DNA of 64,000 nt. Source: Engraulis encrasicolus. Its lineage: Eukaryota; Chordata; Actinopteri; Clupeiformes; Engraulidae. The DNA lies in NCBI RefSeq assembly GCF_034702125.1, contig NC_085861.1:46830222-46894221 (forward strand), given 5' to 3'. Under the pieces are notes generated by a model that saw only the letters and a list, made by a program, of their open reading frames with translations, did no database searches and was not told the origin of the DNA. Positions 46,401 to 54,244 of the stretch are shown here, piece by piece (the first letter of the stretch is position 1; every line of letters begins with the position of its first letter). Made by a program: the position numbers and the translations under genes.

Positions 46401-46887
46401 TGCTCCAAAAAATAAAGAGAAAAAAAGGACAGTATCTAGTGAGCGGTGTTTAATGAACTTTTCATATTGATCATTCACATTTTCCTGCCTTACACCTGCA
46501 CCTGGACAACTGAAAGGTTTCATGCACTTTAATACAAGTATAGAACTAACTTCTGAAATATTGCCATTTAATACATTTGGCCAGAGACATTTGGTTACGA
46601 ATAATTCAAATAATTCCTGCCTCATCAGCCAATCAGCAAACACGATTCCATTGTTAAGGTAATTGAAATGCAATGCAACAATCTAACATGTAAGCTCCTA
46701 AACAATTGTCATTGTTAACCTTTTTCTTTTTTTCAGGTGTGCTGTAATCTCCTCGATTCCTGCTGGAGATTTGGAGACGTTTCAGTGCAAGAACGGCATG
46801 GAGGGGCGTTATGTGACTGTGGTGATACCTGGACGTGCAGAGTATCTCACACTCTGTGAAGTAGAGGTGTACGGCTATGGTCAATAA
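12459..46887 (+). CDS. Single-domain F-type lectin (fucolectin-like), whole gene, 3 coding exons
   Basis: Joined exons 12459-12519, 25205-25502 and 46737-46887 give an uninterrupted 169-aa protein: signal peptide (residues 1-20), then one F-type lectin domain. Phases fit (1 then 2) and all introns are GT-AG. F-type lectins are mostly secreted and bind L-fucose on glycans. Conserved marks seen: GSCSH with the binding His, PWWRVDL, the Arg 27 residues after the His, GAEIRIGN, FQCKNGMEGRYV and LTLCEVEV just before the stop. Oddity: where the paralogue has RGDCCAER, this protein has RDGYAER, one residue shorter and without the adjacent Cys pair. The family motif H-X26-R-X-D-X4-R is thus changed, although His and both Arg remain. 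The gene spans 34.4 kb because of element-filled introns. It could be a functional lectin with altered specificity or a decaying copy; the open frame and good splice sites favour function. Confidence 0.88.
12937..14080. repeat. Direct duplication of a 0.4-kb unit
   Basis: The segment 12937-13320 recurs in diverged form at 13530-14080. Shared phrases include GGAAAAACAACTAAACCAAC, ACACAACTCTCTCACACCTC and ACTGTGATTGGTCAAACGTC. A minus-strand frame at 13017-13286 (89 aa, Arg/Lys-rich) is not kept in the second copy, which speaks against it being a gene. Confidence 0.75.
14319..14712. mobile_element. hAT MITE, TAGAG-type ends
   Basis: Starts TAGAGCATGACA and ends with the inverted relative TGTCATCCTCTA. 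A perfect 8-bp target duplication CTAGACAC is at 14311-14318 and 14713-14720. The interior is rich in CCCGTCCC and CGGGA words on opposite sides. It is 394 bp with no transposase. Confidence 0.92.
14967..15359 (+). mobile_element. hAT MITE, copy 1 of an inverted pair
   Basis: Ends TAGAGGTGTG and CCCATCTCTA. A perfect 8-bp target duplication GTCTGGTG is at 14959-14966 and 15360-15367. It is 393 bp. The sequence is the reverse complement of 15398-15788 over almost its whole length. Confidence 0.93.
15398..15788 (-). mobile_element. hAT MITE, copy 2 of an inverted pair
   Basis: Same family as 14967-15359 in opposite orientation. Flanks CTGAGGAG (15390-15397) and CTGAGGAC (15789-15796) match at 7 of 8. 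It is 391 bp. Separate target duplications show two independent insertions 38 bp apart. Confidence 0.9.
16403..16429. repeat. (AAT)n microsatellite
   Basis: Nine or so uninterrupted AAT units. Confidence 0.85.
16960..17560. repeat. Dispersed repeat, inverted relative at 44460-44575
   Basis: Bases about 17050-17165 match the reverse complement of 44460-44575, including the phrases CGCAAACTGTCGA and CATGGTTGATCATTTTGTGT. The family is not identified. No coding potential. Confidence 0.7.
18434..18652. mobile_element. hAT MITE, CAGTGTTGCCAGAT ends
   Basis: Inverted ends CAGTGTTGCCAGAT and ATCTGGCAACACTG (14 bp, perfect). Flanks CTGAGCAC and TTGAGCAC match at 7 of 8. It is 219 bp and lies within the larger hAT element. 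Confidence 0.92.
19258..21485. repeat. Direct repeats of about 260 bp flanking 1.7 kb
   Basis: 19258-19527 and 21232-21485 are close copies in the same orientation (shared phrase AAAACATTTGGCTAACCCAG). The second copy leads directly into the transposase 3' end, so it is probably the original. The 1.7 kb between them includes a minus-strand AATAAA-like context near 19738 and the MITE at 20025. It resembles a retroelement insertion or duplication, but clean LTR borders were not found. Confidence 0.6.
20025..20369. mobile_element. hAT MITE, CAGTGTTTCTCAAC ends
   Basis: Inverted ends CAGTGTTTCTCAAC and GTTGAGAAACACTG. A perfect 8-bp target duplication GCCTAGAC is at 20017-20024 and 20370-20377. 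It is 345 bp and non-coding. Confidence 0.95.
21514..22310 (-). pseudogene. hAT transposase remnant (BED finger start plus C-terminal dimerisation region)
   Basis: On the minus strand an ATG at 22308-22310 opens MAEERGFSFET and runs to LPFACCDKC, the first half of a BED-type zinc finger, then stops. A second frame (21514-22128) continues with 204 aa. It holds the hAT C-terminal signature around AIRGASAPSERAFSICGRIL, near the protein end. The catalytic core between the two is missing, so the copy joined its two ends by deletion and a frameshift. It cannot encode an active transposase. Confidence 0.85.
23204..23290. repeat. Dispersed teleost repeat, low confidence
   Basis: A short segment with GTCAAGTCAAGTCGGC and CTTTATTGTCAATTTC, inverse in part to 10160-10196. 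It is known to me as a common fish repeat word, but its borders are not clear here. Confidence 0.35.
23725..25003. mobile_element. Foldback element with internal tandem repeats in both arms
   Basis: The two ends, about 60 bases each, are inverted copies starting ACCTGTGTGAAG (23725) and ending CTTCACACAGGT (25003). The left arm holds about five tandem units of about 135 bp, marked by GGTCACTCAGCACCCC and GTTTGTGCAGGCAAAAT. The right arm holds about three of the same units in reverse orientation, and the turn lies near 24455-24480. Outside, GTGTAACAG and GTATAACCT share 6 of 9 bases, a possible 9-bp target duplication. No transposase. It ends 200 bp before the first lectin exon. Confidence 0.85.
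25205..25502 (+). CDS. Single-domain lectin exon 2: first two thirds of the F-type domain
   Basis: Acceptor TTCTTCAG ends at 25204 and donor GTAAGT starts at 25503. It enters in phase 1 and leaves in phase 2. It is 298 nt, 15 nt longer than each of the five equivalent exons of the paralogue: a six-residue net gain before the AIDG motif and one residue lost in the binding motif. It carries the binding His (GSCSH) and both Arg. Confidence 0.9.
25603..26340. other. Intron stretch, probably repeat-derived
   Basis: No coding signal. Phrases such as CCGTGCCTGCAG, GCGCTGTCGA-like words and GTACCACCCGGA recur at 29075-29660 elsewhere in this intron, so both are likely from one repeat family. Within it GAGGA(G/C)TGAGCCAATCAGAG is repeated near 26140 and 26180. 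Confidence 0.4.
27337..29043. mobile_element. hAT element, 1.7 kb, no intact transposase
   Basis: Ends CAGGGCTATTCAATT and AATTGAATAGCCCTG are perfect 15-bp inverted repeats. The flanking 8-mers ACATACAG and CCATACAG match at 7 of 8. Subterminal parts carry GCGGCCC words on both sides. Inner frames are short (under 100 aa) with no hAT motif. Confidence 0.9.
29044..30534. other. Gene-free intron stretch
   Basis: No gene. It shares repeat phrases with 25980-26110. Frames are short and unconvincing. Confidence 0.35.
31160..31317. mobile_element. Small hAT-type MITE, 158 bp
   Basis: A perfect 8-bp target duplication TATATCAT is at 31152-31159 and 31318-31325. The ends are CAAGGAAGCC and GCGACCCTG. 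The interior has GGGCCC-rich words and matches, in reverse complement, the MITE at 49667-49811. The right arm of the large inverted repeat lacks it. Confidence 0.88.
32849..32917 (-). mobile_element. tRNA-derived SINE head
   Basis: On the minus strand the sequence starts GGGGCAGTTG, has an A-box-like TGGCGTAGTGG, and about 40 bases later a B-box-like GGTCGAAATCC. Spacing fits a tRNA-like RNA polymerase III promoter. The arms do not fold as a proper tRNA and no clear tail is seen, so it is a SINE relic, not a tRNA gene. Confidence 0.7.
33528..33620. repeat. Short inverted repeat
   Basis: AGGAGGAGAGAAGTGC with a following CTCGA word lies near 33530 and, inverted, near 33590-33619. The loop is AT-rich. 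Confidence 0.65.
33690..33900 (+). mobile_element. SINE 3' part (family shared with 60410-60575)
   Basis: CCCCCTTGCACGGGTGAGGC, then ATAAATGCAATTTTGTTGTG and a CTTTCACTTCACTTTCTA-like tail, are also found near 60450-60570. Two distant copies of the same sequence in one window show a dispersed family. The borders are approximate. Confidence 0.7.
35540..37640. repeat. Diverged direct duplication around the solo LTR
   Basis: Words around 35553-35640 and 35800-35830 (GTTAAACGT, GACAGCTGC, CACCATGCACTT) recur in the same order at 37497-37630. Between them lie several GGTAATTC/GAATTACC words and then the LTR-like segment. Confidence 0.5.
36133..37372 (-). mobile_element. Solo-LTR-like segment
   Basis: Begins TGTAACCGGG and ends CCTGTTACA, so it has TG…CA borders inside a short inverted repeat. 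ATAG stands on both sides (36129-36132 and 37373-37376), a possible 4-bp target duplication. An AATAAA on the minus strand near 36303 suggests minus orientation. No gag, pol or env frames are present. At 1.24 kb it is long for an LTR but possible. Confidence 0.6.
37960..38290. repeat. Tandem copies of about 115 bp
   Basis: The phrase GTGCAAATT(A/G)CAAGTAGCCT occurs near 38055 and 38173 with similar surroundings (GAGATATTCCAG / TTGGTATTCTAG). Confidence 0.6.
38745..38965. repeat. Tandem repeat, about 95-bp and 37-bp units
   Basis: TTCCAGAAATGTAAGGAGTA followed by GAAAGTAAC occurs twice (38750 and 38861). TTGTCAAAAAATGTAACAGC occurs twice in a row near 38898 and 38929. Confidence 0.75.
39357..40825. 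other. Gene-free intron stretch
   Basis: No gene. The phrase CACTACAGTGGACA occurs at 39857 and 40189. Otherwise nothing recognised. Confidence 0.35.
40826..41334. repeat. Nested palindrome (MITE-like)
   Basis: The outer arms 40826-40912 and 41252-41334 are inverted copies (shared TGGTAATGAATGGGATTTTA). An inner pair, about 41022-41056 and 41214-41250, is also inverted (shared CAGATGCAAAACCCCCTAA). No transposase and no clear target duplication. Confidence 0.8.
41485..43139 (-). mobile_element. Tc1-like transposon, defective
   Basis: Terminal repeats CAGTTAGGGCC (41485) and GGCCCTAACTG (43139) extend imperfectly inward past ATATTTGGACA. TA flanks both ends (41483-41484, 43140-43141). It is 1655 bp, the usual size of Tc1 elements. 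It carries a broken transposase on the minus strand. Confidence 0.92.
41790..42690 (-). pseudogene. Tc1-like transposase pseudogene
   Basis: The upstream frame (42335-42688) corresponds to the DNA-binding part. A second frame (41792-42220) begins near GGGSVMVWACC and has the later core with QIDNDPKLH (catalytic Asp region) and SPHLSTVEQAFHLL (last acidic residue region). Frameshifts separate the parts, so it is dead. Confidence 0.85.
43412..43489. repeat. Long (GT)n microsatellite
   Basis: About 78 bases of pure GT, likely highly variable in length between individuals. Frames across it are poly-His/Thr or Cys/Val and are not genes. Confidence 0.95.
43588..44235. repeat. Two tandem copies of about 319 bp
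   Basis: AGATCCATTGATTTTGGTTG at 43591 recurs at 43910. The rest follows with substitutions and small indels, including the phrase CTGGAAAGCCTTTATTGACA. Confidence 0.88.
44460..44575 (-). repeat. Dispersed repeat, inverted relative of 17050-17165
   Basis: Reverse complement of the segment in the intron before it, with few substitutions over about 115 bases. Confidence 0.75.
44655..44800. repeat. Hairpin with about 65-bp arms
   Basis: GTTAACGTTCGGCGAG…GTGGAATAGCAGCAC on the left is followed after a short GC-rich centre by its reverse complement. The strong stem includes GGAATAGCAGCAC/GTGCTGCTATTCC and AGACCCC/GGGGTCT. It looks like a small palindromic DNA element. Confidence 0.8.
44801..46736. 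other. Gene-free stretch before the last exon of the single-domain lectin
   Basis: Intron. No extra lectin exon or other coding signal was seen. Frames up to 116 aa lack any recognisable motif. Confidence 0.45.
46737..46887 (+). CDS. Single-domain lectin exon 3: end of domain and stop
   Basis: A pyrimidine tract and acceptor TTTTTTTCAG end at 46736. It enters in phase 2. It encodes the CAVISSIPAG start, FQCKNGMEGRYV and LTLCEVEV marks, then YGYGQ and TAA at 46885-46887. Stopping right after the domain shows a one-domain protein. Confidence 0.9.
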
Positions 46888-46928
46888 CCTTTGCCTCTCA
46901 CTGGAAAGATGCTGTTGTTGCATGACAC

Positions 46929-46934
46929 AGTAAA
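46929..46934 (+). terminator. Possible variant poly(A) signal
   Basis: AGTAAA, 42 bases after the stop codon, is the first poly(A)-signal-like hexamer downstream. No AATAAA was seen close by, so this is tentative. Confidence 0.35.
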
Positions 46935-49666
46935 TATAACTGTGAATCACTTCTTTTTAAAAATGATATGTGATTTTAGTTTAATCATAGTGATATTATG
47001 ATTTCATTGATTTAGGCTACTGCAAGGATATTAGGCTTTAGCCACTGACGTATATATGTGCATGGACAGCGTGCTTCTGTTGTATTCCATGCAAGGGTTT
47101 TGAAGCATCCGTCTGCATTCGTACCTTAACAAGCGCTTGCGTTTGCGTTTGACTGTCAATCAAAAGAATTCTGAAAGAATTCTGTCTATCAAATCAACTA
47201 ACAATGCTCATTGGTCATTTAAAGAATTTTAATACGTCTCTAAAATTAAGAGTCAGGATGAAAAAATATTTGGCTGGTTTGAAATGGATGGGAAACTAAC
47301 AGTTTGCACGAAATAGAGTATGGCTAGAATTGGCAAGGAGATGCATGGTTTCAAGTCTCCCATAGAGGAGAATTGGAAATTACATTTATTTTTTTTCGGC
47401 TTCCGGGTCTAATCCCACCCCCCGCCATTGCCTCACTTAAGAATACAACCCATGGAATCTCTTCTATTTACTGTCAATGGCTATAGCAGAAAATCTTGTA
47501 GTGAAATGTTGTGAATCATTATTTCTGTCTTTTCTTTTCATTTTTACTATGATTATAAAGCCTACACATCATTTCCAGGTGAATATTATATTAAAGGAAT
47601 TCAGCATTGCACTTGGGTTGAGGAGCTGTGTATTTGTACCCCTTTCTTTGAGTTCAATCTTCAAGTCAAGTCTTACTTTGCTAGGGGGGTCAGTGTGAAC
47701 CCTAACCACATTATTTGAACACTTTTGCAGACAGCATCTAGCCTGCAGCTACCTGCAATCATCTTAGACATTTGGCCTCATTCACCTTGGCCTGTTTGAG
47801 TTTGTAACATAATAACCAGTCAACCCTCAGCCACTCAAAAAGAGGCAAGGCAGGTTTGTATAGCAGATTTCCTAAACAGAGGTTGAATAACTTGAAAAAC
47901 GGGCCTAAAATCAGAGAATAGTGTATCTTAACGCTCCATTAAAAAGCTGTCTTAACACTTAATAAACATTGTATTATAATGAACCAATTAGAAACAAAAC
48001 ATTTACAAATGTTTGTAAATGAGTATACCACCCTACGGCTGCCCAGGAGTGGGAATTGGGAAGTTGTTTGAATTAGGATGGTGTGTGCCTGTCAGATACT
48101 TCTATATCCAGTGGCTTCATCTAGTTTGCCTTTTGGAGGACAAACTTCTTACGTTACATTACATTGCATTTGGCAGACGTTTTTTTTTTTTTTTTAACCA
48201 AAGCGACTTACAATCGTGACATAGTCATAGCCAAAATGCACAAGAGATACAAAAGATACAAAATGCACAAGAGATATGCTACAGAACAGTAAGTGCAAAT
48301 GCTAAATAGGGTACGTTTTTTTAAGTACGTTAGCACAGGGTAGTAGACGACACAAACACATCATGGCATAGACTCTTAATCTGGTTCTCACGCAGATGGT
48401 TGTTACCGAGCCCTCAATGACGTTGTCAGTGTAGTTTTCAAATGCAAACGCATGCATGTCGTAAATCAACCACGAGGTTCAATATCGTAACTTAACCACA
48501 AGGCTAAAATCAACCACGAGTCGGTAGGCAGCAGTCAGGCAATTCAAATGAATAGGCAGCGGAAGTGTTTCCCAACCACCAAAAACGAGCAATAACGTGA
48601 AGGCACCACGAGGCTCCAGTTGATTTCTCCATTTTTTTCGTGAAAACTTCACGAAATGACCGAGATACGGTTGTGTTACCGCAGTTGGGCGAAAATGCTC
48701 CAGGGTCTGTGTGACAACCAGGCTAATAGATTCTGGCCTGGGAGTGGAATGGGGAAGCTCAAACATTAATTTAGTAGATAGTTACGAAGGAGAAGAGTCT
48801 TTACTTGCTTCTTGACGGTTGAGAGAGATGTGCCTAGTCTTGCTACCTCTGTGTCTAAACAAAGGGTCTAATGTATTATGAAGGGAGCATTATTCTAAAG
48901 TGTTACCAGGGGGCACTTCATGCTGGATGTCATACTTCTCCTTTAAGATGATAAAAAATAAGTCAATGAAAGACAACAGGTGAACCCAGGAGATATAGGC
49001 ATAGCATACCTCAGCTCAGATTCAGAATTGGCATGTAAATTACAACAGCCAGTAAATTAAATCATTCAGCATACTCATGGAGGCCCATGTGTGCTGCCCC
49101 GTGTGTCTGAATACACTGAAAACAATGGCATATCTTCCCACTGATTGAGTAAGTGTAATAGTTAATAATTGGTCGATTCATTACACAAACATCTTATCCC
49201 CTTAAGACACAGCATCATAAATTACCTGTTACCAGAATGGCAATGACCTAGTCGTAATGCATTACTTAAGTCCTCGTGCATTGTCATAGCAGTGTAGTAG
49301 TACTAGTAGTTAACGTTCAATGTCTATTACAGCGTACCACAGGAGGTACGGTGTGCATTAAGGGGCTACATGACAAAGGGAAAATCTGGAAATAAAGCTG
49401 CATGTGGTGGCCAACATTTTTATAAAGCAGGCGTTGGTTAAAATGATTTAATATGTCCCCATCAATTACAACATTTTCTTGCCTGGCACCTGCAGATGAG
49501 AGAGTAATGTAATTAAGACGTTGTAGAATGCCTCACGCTAACAAGGCTCTTTACGTCCTGCCTGTTCCCTTGTGTAATTGGTTTGCCCTTGTGTAATGAA
49601 GAACAAAAGAAGACTTTTCTGGGATCCACATTGAAATTCCGTGGCCATACTCTTGGCAGATGCGCA
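46935..49666. other. Spacer between the two lectin genes
   Basis: No gene. Near 48155-48215 lies a common fish repeat (ACATTACATTGCATTTGGCA, then CAAAGCGACTTACAAT). Near 48890 is a fragment (TTCTAAAGTGTTACC) of the MITE found at 51150-51510. Confidence 0.45.
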
Positions 49667-49811
49667 CAGGGCCGCTGACAGCTTTGGCAGGGCCCAGGAC
49701 AAAGTCATCTGAAAGGCCCCCCCAGCCTAGATACAATGTAATCAGGACCCAATTCTGGGCCCCCTCTCTCCCAACAACTGTCCCTTTTGTCCCCTGCTGT
49801 TGGCACCCCTG
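49667..49811. mobile_element. Small hAT-type MITE upstream of the five-domain lectin
   Basis: Starts CAGGGCCGC and ends GGCACCCCTG. A perfect 8-bp target duplication GATGCGCA is at 49659-49666 and 49812-49819. Same family as 31160-31317 (opposite orientation). It is 145 bp. Confidence 0.92.
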
Positions 49812-50219
49812 GATGCGCAAGTTGTAGCTGAAGACTTGGCCCATTCACATGTAATTAGCAACTAGCAACCCACTTCTCCGTCCAGCATAGAGTTGCCAAC
49901 TTCATTGACACAACAAACCTTCACACAAAAGTCTGTGTACGTGTGTGTGTTTTTTTTACCAGCCAAAAGAGTTCCCACTCATTGAAATGCTGCATGGGGG
50001 CTCATTAATAGCAGTGTGTTGTCTCTGCTTTTCACTGAGCGGGATACATGTGTTAAATTCAGGGGGGGGGGAGATCACCAACAAGGCTCTTTTGAGGGCT
50101 ATTTGAAAGCCGAGCTTGTGTTGGACAGAGGAGACAAGCTTTGGCAAGCTGAGCCTGAGGGAGAGAGAGAGAGAATGAACTCAGCGGTACCCTATGCATG
50201 TTAAGATCTGACGCAGCCT

Positions 50220-50323
50220 ACACTACACATGCCTTCATACACGGACCTACGCACGGACACATGCATGTTCATCACTGTGAACAGCCAGCACGGGATAAGA
50301 TAATAGTGATTTAGCACTGGCAG
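50220..50323 (+). other. Probable noncoding first exon (5' UTR), five-domain lectin
   Basis: A strong donor CAG|GTGAGT stands at 50323/50324, about 330 bases before the signal-peptide exon. This is the same arrangement as in the single-domain paralogue. The 5' edge is not visible (no convincing TATA box), so the start given is arbitrary. Confidence 0.4.
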
Positions 50324-50655
50324 GTGAGTGTCTTGAGTATACTTTTTTGCATTTGAGAAAGATATTGGTAATTTTTCTATCATGTTTTTTTGCTTATAAA
50401 TGTAAGCCTACATATGTCTTTTTTTCCAATGTATTTTTTAAGCTGTTTTTTAAAAAAAACCTTAGTCCTTGTTACATTTTATTTGAAGCAGCGCTGTACC
50501 TTGACAATGTGTTAATAGGCCTACTTGCAGTTTCGTTTAGTACATTCACGTCAGGCTGCCTAGTTTGGCGGTAGCTAGAAAACACATTGCGGTTGTTCTT
50601 TTTCTTTTCAACTCAGCACAATGCAACTGTGAGACTGCCTTTACTCTTTCATAGA

Positions 50656-50731
50656 ATGAGGACACTGTGTCTGCTTCTTGGGATTCTCCTGATGGGACAG
50701 GGCATGTGCAATGAGGAGTCACCAACATTAG
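50656..50731 (+). CDS. Five-domain lectin exon 1: signal peptide
   Basis: ATG at 50656. MRTLCLLLGILLMGQGMC is a clear secretory signal, and NEESPTL follows. The acceptor TTTCATAG ends at 50654 and the donor GTAGAG starts at 50732 (phase 1). Confidence 0.85.
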
Positions 50732-53700
50732 GTAGAGTCACCTTCTTTCATAACAACTAACAGTGTAATCACTATGCATTCCCTCCTCCACCTGCATGAC
50801 TTTAAAGGTGCACGGTGTAATATTTTTTGTTGTTTATTTCCAGAATTAATGCTGCCCATTCATAAATGTTATCTTTTTCATGAATACTTACCACCACCAC
50901 CAAATACCGCCATTTTCAATTTCCAGAAATAGACATTTTTAGCTGCAAAACTTGCTGTGCTTTGGTTATACTAGTAAATACTTGTTTATTAAATATTAAT
51001 TGAATGATCAGGTTTGGCAATAGGCAGCACAGTTTGAATGACTGGCATAGTTGCAGTAGCCTACCCTTTCTACACAGTGCACCCTTGAAGCAACACTAAC
51101 TCGATTTTGTTGCTCTTGATCAACCTATAGGTTAGAAGTGGAGTTATTTGGTAACACTTTATAATAATGTTCCTTAGTAAAGAATCAGTAAATAATTAAC
51201 TAATGATGAATAAAACATTAACAAATGTTTTTATTATTAACTAAGTTTTATTAATGCTTAATGAAATATCTACAAATGATATATTCAAGACTTTACACAC
51301 CTTATAACAGAGTATTTTATTCATTTACAAGCAACTTGTAAATGTTTGATAAATATAAAATATTAACATAGCATTTCCTAGTCATTTACTAGCATTTGTT
51401 TACATTTCCTAGTCATTTACAAACGTTTGTTAATGTTTTGTTCATCAATAGTTAATTATTTATTAAGTCTTTATAATGCTTTTTTGCATCCATTATTCTA
51501 AAGTGTTACCAGTTATGGAGACAAACTGTTCCTAAAAACTTAATGTTTAATAATATGGACCTCTTATCTACTATGTAAGAAAGGATTTTAGAGATTGTAT
51601 TGTGTTCATTATGGCTTGGCTTAAGAGACTTTATTTAAAGGTTGAAGAAGACTGCTTACTGTTACTGCTTCACTCTTGCATTTCTGAGTAGTGCTAAAAA
51701 GACAACACTATATGCAAAAATAGTATTGAAATGTGTATAAGTGTGCAACCAGGGGAAGAGAGGGGTGGGGAGAGGGGGTGTTGAAAAAAAACAAAAACAG
51801 GGGTGCATTTCTCAAAAGCAGAGTTGTTAGCCAGTTAGCAACTTGGGTAGTTGTCAATGGGAAATTGCATTGCAAACAACAAAGTAGCTAACATAATTAG
51901 CAACTATGGCTTCCAGAAATGCACCCCAGATTTGCCTCACCTTGTAGTCTTTTAAACTTTGAACATCAAACTAATCTGACAATTTTAGTCTTAGTTGGGC
52001 TGCTGGTTGATGTTTATTATTTTTGTGGCACAACAATCTTCACGTTCCCCAATGAACTCTCTCAGTCAACGTGGCTATGAGGGGCAAGACGAGTCAGTCG
52101 TCGACGTTCAACGGTTCCACCGCAGCCAGGCGGGCCATCGATGGGAACCGAAGTGGAATGCTCCAGGACGGCTCCTGTGCACACACAGAACAGGAGACCA
52201 ACCCATGGTGGAGGGTGGACCTCCTGGAGGCCTTTCGAGTCACCTCGGTGACCATCACCAACAGGGGGGACTGCTGCGCGGAGAGGATCAACGGAGCAGA
52301 GATCCGCATTGGAAACTCCCTGCAAAACAACGGCAACAGCAACCCAAGGTTAGCACATGGATAACACATAGCTTCTGGTTCACCAGGAAAACAATTCAAT
52401 TAAGGCAGGGGTAAAATCAATAATAGCTGACCACAGCCACTCAAGAATATACACATCAGACAAGCCTATAATATGCATATTGCATACAAAAAGGTCTGTT
52501 GTCCTTGTCACAGTTGTCAAACTCAAGATGCTGTGGACAATTGCAGCCCGCAAAGTCATTTTATATGGCTTGTGACATCATTTCAAATGTGTATGACAGT
52601 TGGGCCACATACACCATTAATGTATAGAAAATATGATTTGAAAGCAAAACATTTTTGCATCACAGGAATTATGCGTGGGCCCAGGGTAGTGTAATAGAGC
52701 ACATACAAAACGTGCATGAAGGGAATGAATATTTGTGTTACCCTTTTTTTTTTTAATACATATTGAATACGGCTCAAATCTTTTGATCAAGATTTTGATT
52801 TTGGTCCACTATGAATTTGAGTTAGACACCCCTGTCCTATTTGATGTGTCCCTATTTTAACAGGTGCACAGTGATCTCTTCCATACCAGCAGGGGGAGCC
52901 AGCACCTTCCAGTGCAACGGAATGGAGGGCCGCTACGTGAATATCTTCAGGAGGGGTTACAAACAGCATCTCACTCTGTGTGAGGTGGAAGTAAACGCTC
53001 TACCTGTTCCTATTGGTATGGAATTGTATCTGGCTAAATATTAAACATGACGTAGTCTTGCTCTCGCCAATATGTGTGGTTCCACAAATCTCGGCCTAGC
53101 TTCACACGTAGGTCTGGAGGACCGCCCTATTTGGGGAGCTTTGCAGAGTTGGCCATAAACGGGTCGATCGGTATCGCTGGGCAGGAATTTCACAGATATG
53201 GCGTGGACAAAAAGGGGGAGAAGTTGTTTCAGACAACAGCGGTGGCTCCTAGGGAAGTGTCATGCACTGGCATTGATTCTGTACTTTTAACAGTGTTGTC
53301 GAATCCACCACATACTGATTCTTTAAAAGATGGACTTAGAACGGATTTGAAAGAAATCATTGGTAGCACCCTAATACCCTCAACAGGGGTTTGGCAAGAG
53401 CTTGAAGCCACACCTTCTGAAAATGAATCCATATGGCGCTCTACCAGATGTATGTGGAGCAGGGCGGAACCACAATCATCATGGCGACAGCCAGGTTCAG
53501 ACATATCAAATAGAAAAAAATAACAATTGCTTTACAACTGTCATTGAAGATTCTCATTCATCCAGTTTTATAATGGTCATGGTTTAGTTCATTCCAGATC
53601 GTTTTTTTCTTTCCCCTTATCCAGAAGTCAAGCCTACCACCCTGGATGGACTTGAGATGCCGGAGACGCCTGAAGGTGAAGTGAACATGATGGTCCAGTC

Positions 53701-54192
53701 AACATGTCAACCGTCAGTTGTCATGAACTTGTTGTAACTTGTTGTGTTTCTACTCTCACAGAGAACGTGGCTTTGAACAAAGAGGCGGTTCAGTCATCAC
53801 AGTACAACTACCTGGGCAGCCCCGGCAATGCTGTGGACGGAGGACGTAGCTCCAGGTACAGCGAGAGGTCCTGCAGTCGCACCAAAACACAAACAGACCC
53901 CTGGTGGAGGGTCGACCTGCAGAGGCCCTTCAACGTCACCACGGTAACCATCACCAATCGAGAAGACGGCGACCCCGAGATGATTGATGGAGCGGAAATA
54001 CGAATCGGCAATTCCCTGGAGAACAACGGGAACAACAATCCACTGTAAGAAGTGTGCTTTCCAAGTTTTATAATGCATTTGTCATCTATTCACCTTGTAT
54101 GTTGTGTGCTGTTTGCCACAATATTTCTTCCATGCACTAGAGGTGACTTGACTTCAATTTCAACAACATGAACACATACGTGTGCACGTGCA

Positions 54193-54244
<52 letters not shown>

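Noticed and set aside
25503..46736. Additional lectin exons hidden in the 21-kb intron
   Set aside because: No PWWRVDL, GAEIRIGN, GMEGRYV or LCEVEV marks were found in any frame there.
53074..53523. 149-aa frame in the intron after F1
   Set aside because: No similarity to the lectin, no matching acceptor and donor in the phase 1 frame; probably repeat-derived.
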